Shown piece after piece: positions 17,103 to 23,928 of a stretch of 23,928 bases of DNA. This DNA comes from Paramacrobiotus richtersi. Its lineage: Eukaryota; Tardigrada; Eutardigrada; Parachela; Macrobiotidae. Position numbers and translations under genes: made by a program. Each line of letters starts with the position of its first letter. Positions within the stretch are counted from its first letter, which is position 1. Under the pieces are notes generated by a model. It was given only the letters and a program-made list of their open reading frames with translations. It ran no database searches and was not told where the DNA came from. Location of the stretch: NCBI GenBank assembly GCA_034698045.1, contig JAQGAU010000784.1, positions 1 through 23,928 of the forward strand, given 5' to 3'.

Positions 17103-17418
17103 GTAAGCAACCAACAAGAAATCAACAATCAAACGGCCATGAATGAGATGTGTACTGGAGATGGAGACGCGAGAGGCGTGAGAAATCAAAAACAACGAAA
17201 ATAGCTTTGCCTCTGGAGTCCTGTCAATATTGGTGCGGCAGCACGTATATCTTTGATAAATGACCATAAACAAAAGTTATGGTGACCATACCCACTGAAT
17301 AAACATGCTTTTTATCCAAATGTTTTAAAAAATTGAACGATTTTATTAGTTAATTGCCTATTTTGCGTTTGCATTTTCCACCGTTCGAAGCAGTAGTCAT
17401 TACACTACGATTTCACAT

Positions 17419-17604
17419 ACTTCGATGTGTGCCAACAATTGCGGGGCTACGGTGCCGACAATTGCGGACTTGCTGTGAAAATTTACAGATTTTATCTCGA
17501 TCCACACGTGCGCGCCTGTCGGGTGAACAGCCGCCCCGCGAATTGAGGACGAATAATAATTATTGTCGACACTCAAGCCCCGCAATTGTTGGTCACACAT
17601 CGAG
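17419..17604. repeat. Inverted repeat with ~43-bp arms
   Basis: Arms 17419-17463 and 17562-17604 are reverse complements with a few mismatches and one indel, around a loop of about 98 bp. The core CAACAATTGCGGGGCT is perfect. No target-site duplication is evident, so it may be a decayed foldback or MITE fragment. Confidence 0.7.
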
Positions 17605-17798
17605 GTACCATGTACTTTAACGTACATGGCTGCGATAATTATTGTATAGGGTATACTTTGGATATGGCCTGTTTTTCCGTTACTTCATAATCGGAACAAA
17701 GGAGTCACAACAGAAGAACAATCACAATCAGATAAGTTGTGTTGTTAATTTATCATACACCACATGAACCAACCATTGCGACTGAATTCTGATTGCTC

Positions 17799-17851
17799 AG
17801 TCAGCCAAGGCGTGGTTCGCGGGCTAGTCAGCCAAGGCGTGGTTCGCGGGC
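17799..17851. repeat. 27-bp tandem duplication
   Basis: Two perfect copies of a 26-base sequence beginning AGTCAGCCAAGGCGTGGTTC, at 17799-17824 and 17826-17851, separated by a single T. They are GC-rich in AT-rich surroundings. Confidence 0.9.
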
Positions 17852-17944
17852 CAACAGTAACAGTAAATCTCATCTTCAACCAATTAAAAATTCTCTAACC
17901 GTACAGCATCAGCAATTCTCATTACGTTGAGTTTAACCAGAACG

Positions 17945-17990
17945 ATCCGCGTTTAAAAGAGAAACAGGTGCCATGAAATTCACGCTGCCT
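17945..17990. repeat. Dispersed repeat, copy 2 (partner 15115-15165)
   Basis: Shares GTTTAAAAGAG, GAAATTC and CGCTGC in order with copy 1. No clear tRNA-like head is retained beside it. Confidence 0.4.
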
Positions 17991-18102
17991 GTAAGTGACC
18001 GTTTCCTGTGCACACGGATCTACCAACGGTAGACTGCCGTGGACCTTTTGACTGCTTTGTATATGGTGGGTATAACCAGTACCACATTATATTAACAGTA
18101 TT

Positions 18103-18532
18103 TCATCCTTCTACCCATTTCTTTCTACAGTATTCCATCCTCTGAATTCCTACCGGGTTCCCGGCAAATCTCAAGAAACACGCAGTTCTCCTCCATAATC
18201 TCAAAGAAGGATAATTAGCGTGTAAAAACGGTGCTAACCACACAATCACGTAATGGCACAAAAGATAATAGAACGCCGATACAAATAACATCTTCGCCAT
18301 ACCCAGTTTCTTGATGCGCCGAAGTTGCTGACCTTCCATAACACTTTTATCCGCTATTGCCCGCCAATTGAATCGCTCCCATAACCCGAGTGAAATGACC
18401 AAATATGACACTATCAGCCCTGATTCCACATAATACTATGCTATCGTTTACTGCAGTGTTGAGTATACTGTACATGAAATCAAACAGGTACCGTTCTCGA
18501 TCCCGATGACTTTGAATCCCCAGAGCAACCAC
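18103..18532 (-). pseudogene. GPCR-like relic (last three membrane segments)
   Basis: A minus-strand frame (18103-18435) reads a hydrophobic segment SGLIVSYLVISLGLW, a basic stretch RRIKKLGMAKM, a second hydrophobic segment MLFVSAFYYLLCHYVIVWLA, then CFLRFAGNPVGIQ and a basic end CRKKW. This resembles TM5, the basic end of intracellular loop 3, TM6 and the NPxxY region of a rhodopsin-like receptor. The sequence just upstream (FDFMYSILNTAV, NDSIVLCGI) continues the likeness in another frame, implying a frameshift. TM1-TM4 are not found. No canonical NPxxY tyrosine is present. Likely a truncated pseudogene; a multi-pass protein of another family remains possible. Confidence 0.38.
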
Positions 18533-18880
18533 TTCCGTATATTCATGCTTGAAAAGTTGTCCGAGTAACGTCTGCTGTCGATCTGAACTTCCTGCTACTA
18601 CCGGTCTTATCGCGCAGTTTTTTGCGTATACACATATTCAAACATCCTCCGAAAACTTTTGTTTTTGTTTACTACAATGCATTGCGCGGTTTGAAAGGTA
18701 CGATGAAGTGTTTGTCAACGGCACCACTTTGGGCATGTGCCATCGATGGATTCCCTTAAGCAGTGTGTACCTCTGTTAAACCAAAATGTCGTTTGTTGAA
18801 GTCTTCAGCAGTTCATGATAAGGTACAATTTACTTTAATAACTTCAGTAGTTTCCCATTCCAGACTTTCACACACGTGCA
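18533..18880. other. Spacer, nothing recognised
   Basis: Mixed-composition DNA between the GPCR-like relic and the 3' end of the coiled-coil gene. No exon or repeat recognised. Confidence 0.35.
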
Positions 18881-18888
18881 CATCAAGG

Positions 18889-18894
18889 TTTATT
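18889..18894 (-). terminator. Poly(A) signal AATAAA of the coiled-coil gene
   Basis: The plus-strand TTTATT gives AATAAA about 230 bases after the stop at 19125, a plausible 3' UTR length. It is the first canonical signal seen downstream. Confidence 0.5.
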
Positions 18895-19124
18895 TGTACA
18901 ATTTTCAAAAAAGAAAAGTGAAAAATGGGAAGAAAATGCATAATACAAGGAATACCTGTTCACAGTTAATACGAAAACTATGACGAGCACATACGGCTAA
19001 ATATAAAAAGAAGCCACAGTACGGTAAAACGACGCACGACATCATTCAATAAGCGCAGAGAACCACTACCACCCAGTTTCCAGAATAAGATCCCCGAACT
19101 CCGACAAACGCTGACTTCCTTGTA

Positions 19125-19493
19125 TCACTTAGGTCCATTCTTGTTGGCCTTTTTGCGGTTCTTCTTAGCCTTCTTCCGAGTAGTAGATTTTCCGGCAGCA
19201 CTAGCTGCCTGTGTAGTAGACGGCGGAGTAGATGCCGGATCTGCAGCTGCGTGATTCCAGCCGTCGATCAGCAAGGTGGCCTGGGTGGTAAAGTCCCTAA
19301 TCCTGGCAGCAGCGGCTCGCACGAGGTCTTCAGCCTGGAAACGGTGCATCTCAACTGCGTCATCATCCTCAGCCAACCCCAGCTGTTCTTGGAGAGCCTT
19401 TGCCCGCTGGATCATCTTTTTCTGTTCTTCATGCCATTTTTCCAGGTCGCGGTATTCCTTATTCATATCGGCCAGGGTCCTCTCAAAAAGCGC
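19125..19493 (-). CDS. Coiled-coil gene, exon 2
   Basis: Begins ALFERTLADMNKEY directly after the acceptor, continues the coiled coil and ends with the lysine-rich tail and TGA. Confidence 0.82.
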   Translation of the reverse strand, partial: ALFERTLADMNKEYRDLEKWHEEQKKMIQRAKALQEQLGLAEDDDAVEMHRFQAEDLVRAAAARIRDFTTQATLLIDGWNHAAADPASTPPSTTQAASAAGKSTTRKKAKKNRKKANKNGPK

Positions 19494-19924
19494 CTGCAAT
19501 AACAGCCAGTGTTATTGAACGGTTTATGACATTATGAAAAATCAGTCGTTTCGTTATCTTGTTTGAACTGCACTAGAAGGATTCGGCGGATTAGATTGAC
19601 ACTGCGATCGACACACGTACTTTACACAAGCATAGTGCCTACCTTTGCTTCGATGTACGCTGCTTGCTTAGTATCGGAAACCTTCTTTTGCAGTGTGGAG
19701 ATCGCTTCTGCTCGGGCTTTACATTCAGCATCCACGGATTCGAGCAGGTTTTCCAAGTAGGCCACATCGCGAGCGGAAAGATCCTCTCCGACGGGATCCG
19801 CAGCAGGTGATGTGTCAGCTGGTCCGTGTTCGCTGTGGTCACCCTTGGAAGTTGAAGGATTGTTGGGTGCGCCTGAGGGGATCTTGGTGGCCTTTCCTCC
19901 TTTGGCTCCAGCAGCTGGGTTCAT
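19125..19924 (-). CDS. Coiled-coil protein of unknown function, 216 aa
   Basis: Two exons: 19643-19924 (94 codons, ATG with A at -3, donor AAG|GTAGGC) and 19125-19493 (122 codons plus stop, acceptor ATTGCAG|GC), joined in phase 0 across a 149-bp intron. Residues 1-45 are a low-complexity Gly/Ala/Pro/Ser region (NPAAGAKGGKATKIPSGAP). About 48-140 form a heptad-rich charged helix (YLENLLESVDAECKARAEA, then YRDLEKWHEEQKKMIQRAK). About 141-175 is another helical stretch (HRFQAEDLVRAAAARIRDF). The end is Thr/Ala/Ser-rich and then strongly basic (RKKAKKNRKKANKNGPK), a possible nuclear or nucleic-acid-binding tail. No signal peptide or membrane segment. No family recognised. Both exons are intact and an AATAAA follows. 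Confidence 0.82.
19643..19924 (-). CDS. Coiled-coil gene, exon 1
   Basis: Encodes the low-complexity N-terminus and the first coiled-coil half, ending AAYIEAK. The frame is open further upstream but without another ATG, so 19924 is the best start. Confidence 0.78.
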
Positions 19925-20039
19925 GATGACGATTCGATTAGAATATAGCAGAAGATGGCATGTACTGGGATCCTTGATAAGGAGAATATTATGGGAAGTC
20001 GGAATAGTCCGATTCAATAATGCAGTCAGAAGGTAATCA

Positions 20040-20460
20040 AGATAATAATATGGATCAACTCTAATACAGTATAAACAAGCTGAGCCAGCTTACAGGTTAC
20101 CTCGAAAAAAGTACACTGACAGCGAGAAAGGCATGCGAGTGAACGCATATGGATAAGAGTGAAATCAGAATGACTGAGTAGCGTCGTTTATGCAATGTTT
20201 GCGGATGTCCGCGTTGTTCGTTCAACAATGCACAGTAGTCACGCTTCCAGAGAGCTCCATTCAGACACAGGAAAAAGACAAACCCGATTCCGCAACGGAC
20301 TTAACACTACAACGCTGAACTTCACAAAACCGGTAAAAATTCCACATGTGCAGAAAAGCTGGCGGCTAATTTGCTGATGAATACATTTGAATAGGTCTGG
20401 TTCCGCTTTCTCCGTTAACCTGGGGTTTTCCGGCTTTGCGTAATTCGGAATTGTAACTCA
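20040..20460. other. Upstream region of the coiled-coil gene
   Basis: Presumed 5' flank. No strong TATA box seen (a weak TTTATAC occurs near 20090 on the minus strand). No other gene recognised. Confidence 0.3.
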
Positions 20461-20470
20461 GAATCTATCG

Positions 20471-20662
20471 CTAGGTGTAGCTGCCTTTCTCCTGTATTTG
20501 AATGGAGTTGCACAGAACTTCGGCTTGGCTCGGAATTTTGACAGGCATTCTCAGAATCATGTCAACCAGCGGCACTGTTAATCTACTTGTGCAGTTCTCA
20601 GAAAGCGGAACACAAATGCTACTGTCATCTTTTCGTGCATGAGAGAAAAACATTTTCTTCAA
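20471..20662 (-). other. Unrecognised coding-like fragment
   Basis: A minus-strand frame including CVPLSENCTSRLTVPLVDM and LRMPVKIPSQAEVLC, ending in stop. It has protein-like composition, an NCT sequon and spaced cysteines, but no recognisable family. It may be the last exon of the decayed gene suggested by the fragments at 20840-21375. Confidence 0.22.
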
Positions 20663-20839
20663 ATTTATTTCCTAAGCCATACAATGTAGAATAATTATTG
20701 TAAGCAACTAAACGTGAAAATAAGTTCTGAAACTCTGCAGTGCAAAGCATGAGAATGCTGATCCTTACCGCACTACGCGTAAGAGAAGTATTTACTTTTG
20801 TCGCTGTCCACTCTGGTCTTCTTTGCCATCATCTGCGGT

Positions 20840-20974
20840 TCACCGACGAAACATGCCTGAATTTGGACCCTTAACGTAGGCATAGCCGCCCAGGATGTAC
20901 AGATGCTCTTTTCCCTGGCAGGCGCTCAGATCCACTACCATCTGTCTGGAGCATTCTGGCGACAGAATCGTTAA
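20840..20974 (-). pseudogene. Kelch-like repeat fragment
   Basis: The minus-strand frame reads SPECSRQMVVDLSACQ, then GKEHLYILGGYAYVKGPNSG, then a stop. LYILGGY matches the di-glycine strand of Kelch repeats, which form beta-propellers. Only about one repeat is visible, so the rest is lost, spliced elsewhere or too diverged. Confidence 0.3.
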
Positions 20975-21057
20975 CACACTGTGTTAATCACTTGTGTTCT
21001 TAGTTCCCGAACTGACAGAAGGATCGAAATGTTACATTTGATGTGGACATTGCAGAA

Positions 21058-21375
21058 TTAGCCTTTTTCAGACGTAGTCACGTATGCAAGCATTGCATTA
21101 TGAACAGCAGAGTTAAGAGATTCCGAGCGATTTACTAAATCCACCAACTGCGCTTTCCCGCTGAACTTTTTCAGTTTTAAGTAGATCGGTTATGTTCCCG
21201 GGCCGGAAGCACTGCATTTCTCTTGCCAATGCCCAGTGTGTCCCGCTGCCATAAACGATGCACGATCGATCGCATGATTAAATTCCTGGTTACGGCGTGG
21301 ATTAGCAACGCATAGGCGGTCCATGGGTACCGTTCCCGCAACCTGACAAACGGGGTATCCGTTTTGCACATGCAC
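21058..21375 (-). pseudogene. Unrecognised coding-like frame with one internal stop
   Basis: One minus-strand frame of about 105 codons contains GYPVCQVAGTVPMDRLC, then ASFMAAGHTGHWQEKC, a TAA at 21190-21192, then KLKKFSGKAQLVDLVNRSES and NSAVHNAMLAYVTTSEK. Its composition on both sides of the stop is protein-like. It lies upstream of and on the same strand as the Kelch-like fragment, so both may belong to one dead gene. No family recognised. Confidence 0.28.
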
Positions 21376-21640
21376 ATTCTGCAGTACTGGTCAAACAAGC
21401 GTGAAGTGCAAAAAGCATGTTAAGTTCATTAGAGCCGTACAAGAATTAAAGGAAATACAGTACACGATTGTCAGTATTCAAATACAGATCTGTAGTTTAC
21501 TGGCGAATCGGATCGCTTGTTATTTTTCGTCACTCTTGGTTTGAACTTCGTTTAGTTAGCTGGTTTGATATGTAATAGTGTACTGTAGGTATTTGCCACA
21601 CCGAAACTTGAAATGCTGAGCAGAGTTTTTTATTAAGTTC

Positions 21641-21674
21641 AGTTTAAATATCATGGCAGTTTAAATATCATGGC
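21641..21674. repeat. 17-bp perfect tandem duplication
   Basis: AGTTTAAATATCATGGC occurs twice back to back. Confidence 0.92.
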
Positions 21675-22190
21675 CGTTTTGATGCATTGGCTGCAACTCG
21701 GAAGGCTCCAATAAAGAATGGCCGGGAAACTTGCCCGTGCTTTTGCCTATCGCATTGCTGTATTGACTAACTGCCTGCGTGAAACTGCGTTTACGCAAAC
21801 TTCGATTCTGATTGGTTCGTCCGTCAGCAAAGACTACGGAGTCGTCGGATCGGTTTCGGGTTGATTAAGACTAACCGCGCCCAGTGTATTCAAACCATTG
21901 CAACATGGTGACCTTCTGGTTCATGCATGCGTGATTTGTCACCACCTACCAGTACTGTAACTAGCAACCGGCCCATTCGAATACGGAATTAGAGGCATGT
22001 GGAAATTCAATGAACAGTCGAGTTATATTGTACCGAGTTCATTGACATACGCATCAGTACGTACTCTAATTAAAAAGATTGAGACAGACCGTAATTTGAG
22101 TTTTATTTAGTGCACGGACTCCTGAGATGAATGTCCAAGTTATAGGTCTTTAATTACCGTGGTCGGTGTTACAATGTTATGTACTGAAAA

Positions 22191-22215
22191 GTCGTAGCTC
22201 AGTGGCTAGATGTGT
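22191..22215 (+). repeat. tRNA 5'-half-like segment with A box
   Basis: GTCGTAGCTCAGTGGCTAGA resembles the acceptor and D-arm of a tRNA, with an A box, but no B box follows within 80 bases. Probably a truncated SINE head or chance. Confidence 0.25.
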
Positions 22216-22902
22216 ACAGAAGTAGATCTTGAAAAATTATTTGCTGCATCAAGTACATCAATGTAGAGCTGGTAAATTTTGTCCGAATCATTTTTTTCTC
22301 CTATTTTTTCGATTGATAGTGCGCTCTCGGAGTCTTGGTACTATTTTGACTATACAATCCTTACGAAAATGATAGGTCGAAGTATGGGATGTATAGCATA
22401 CATGTACGAATATATTAACATGTGTATTCGCATATGAATGATATGATCAACAAAACCGATGAACTGTTGGATAGTTTCACAAAAATTGACCGAGTCCAAC
22501 GGGTAGTGACAAAATATTAAATTAATTTACATTTAACGAGCAATGAAAGAAGTCCGAAAATGTTGCGGACATTAGGTTTTTGAATCCTGATTCGACAGAA
22601 CAAGGCGTTCGGTTTCTTTACTGTCTACTAATTCAGAATTACCTGATTTTAAACACGGTTTTTCAATTTCTGCTCTCATCTAAAAGAACGTACGTATACC
22701 GAGTGTCTCTGAAACATTTTGACATATTAGTCCCCTTCAAAATACGATATACGCTCCGAGATTACCGGAATACCGAAAAACGTACATTGCGATTGACTCA
22801 CCGCTGATAAGGAAAACGCTCATAACTGGCCCATTTACCGTTGACGCATGAATGCCGGTCTGGCGTTGCGCCCACTTTTAGCAGCGAATATCTGTTTTCA
22901 AT

Positions 22903-22922
22903 AACCTACTCTCGAGTAGGTT
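22903..22922. repeat. Near-perfect hairpin followed by T run
   Basis: AACCTACTC and GAGTAGGTT pair as a 9-bp stem around a 2-base loop, and the following TTT gives it a terminator-like look. No adjacent transcript is recognised. Confidence 0.5.
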
Positions 22923-23928
22923 TTTCAAGCGAACATTTCACAAATACCGCTCAATTCATACTGATCAGTGATCACGGCCATCAGGCAGTATCGCGCGCTC
23001 CAGCTTTACTTACAAGCGCTTTAATGTTATTCAGTTAGTCTGACTTATTACTCCAACGACATTAACTATGTTTTCATATACTAAACATATCTTTACAGAC
23101 ATCTGGTATCGTACATCATGTTATTAAACGACGGATTTATATAACCCATCCTGAAACGAGTCAACTGGCCTCTTTGGTTATTATATTAAATCGCGGATTA
23201 TGTTTTATTTCAACGTCTAACCGTAAACTGCTAGACAAAGGACATGTTAAATTAATTAGCCGAGACTAAGTAGATTAATGACTACGGAAAGCGATGTCTA
23301 TCCACGCGATTTATAATTTCATATCCAACTGACGCTGTGTGTGAAGTTGTCAAGTTGAGAACATCCACTAGTGGCCTTTAGACTTCATACGGCCGAAGCG
23401 CCAAGAGTCTACGATGTTGCATGACTACTTGAAGTATGAAGTTTAAGAAACGTACGAAGTATTAACTGTCCCAGTGCACAAAATTATTAAACATCAGTTC
23501 GGAATACAAAATATCAGTGTGCCAACAATTTAAAGCGCTATGGCATAACATCCGAAAAAAATTTTAATTCAAAGGTAATTAAGCAAATAATTAGTTTATT
23601 CAATCCATTTTAGCCAACGCTTTGTACGTGTCAGAAATCCCGCACGCGGTAATATAGCAGTGATCATTCTGACGATATTCCCGTAGCTTAATTAGTGGCG
23701 CGCGAATCACTAACACCTCATTAATCGAATTATTCTGCGGTTTTATTTAAATAAAGCCGTTCTCACCAGTATCACCGTTGCGATATAAGTGAACCGAAGA
23801 TTTTAATTAAATTTATGTGGCTAATTAGCTTGATAACTAGAATCTGACTAGTGACTACTCTGTTTGCTTATGTCATAAAACAGACGTTGATTATGAACTG
23901 TAAATTACAGTGGCATCTGACATCTGAA

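Larger units (their letters stand above)
21430..23928. other. AT-rich gene-poor right end
   Basis: About 2.5 kb with no recognisable exon, transposase or RNA gene. It contains the 17-bp tandem, the tRNA-like A-box segment and the small hairpin listed separately. The short open frames at 22580-22807 and 22841-23038 look random. Confidence 0.4.

Noticed and set aside
17354-17627. Open frames across the inverted repeat
   Set aside because: They depend on the repeat arms and differ on each strand without conserved features.
19251-19518. Plus-strand frames over the coiled-coil exon
   Set aside because: Antisense shadows of an intact spliced minus-strand gene.
1-23928. CRISPR array, bacterial operon or toxin-antitoxin system
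   Set aside because: No regularly spaced repeats and no prokaryotic gene layout; spliced exons and poly(A) signals show eukaryotic DNA.

Overview
Invertebrate animal nuclear DNA. Genes have GT-AG introns of about 150-650 bp and AATAAA signals, and there is no operon logic. Much of the window is gene-poor and AT-rich, holding relics of genes and mobile elements. The organism cannot be named from this sequence. Perlecan-type Ig repeats fit an ecdysozoan, and a tardigrade is a guess only.

1-9.2 kb, minus strand: a tandem pair of paralogous genes for secreted Ig-repeat proteins. The downstream copy (269-4487) has nine exons: a signal-peptide exon, one Ig domain, a three-Ig module present twice, and a short Ser/Pro/Thr-rich tail. 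It carries a one-base deletion in exon 4 and an in-frame TAA in exon 6, and it lacks the TATA box seen in its sister. It is probably a pseudogene. The upstream copy (7323-8929) has collapsed to a signal peptide, one intact Ig exon and a five-residue tail. All three join in phase and could make a 120-residue single-Ig secreted protein. Between the two lie a (GTACA)n microsatellite, a broken gene with a carboxypeptidase-regulatory-like fold (5085-5825), and an 808-bp hAT-type foldback MITE with a perfect 8-bp target duplication.

9.7-10.4 kb, minus: an intact two-exon gene for an 81-residue secreted precursor. It has a signal peptide, an RMRR furin-like site and a Gly/Ala-rich cationic mature peptide with a glycine zipper, and a TATA box upstream.

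11.2-12.6 kb, minus: a broken fossil of a virus-like envelope glycoprotein.

12.6-19 kb: gene-poor. It holds a tRNA-like SINE head, a dispersed repeat shared by two loci, an OTU-protease-like relic, inverted and tandem repeats, and a GPCR-like relic.

18.9-19.9 kb, minus: an intact two-exon gene for a 216-residue coiled-coil protein of unknown function with a lysine-rich tail.

20.4-23.9 kb: decayed coding fragments (one Kelch-like), small repeats, then AT-rich DNA with no recognisable gene.

The intact candidates are the single-Ig gene, the small secreted peptide and the coiled-coil gene. I see no functional link among them.
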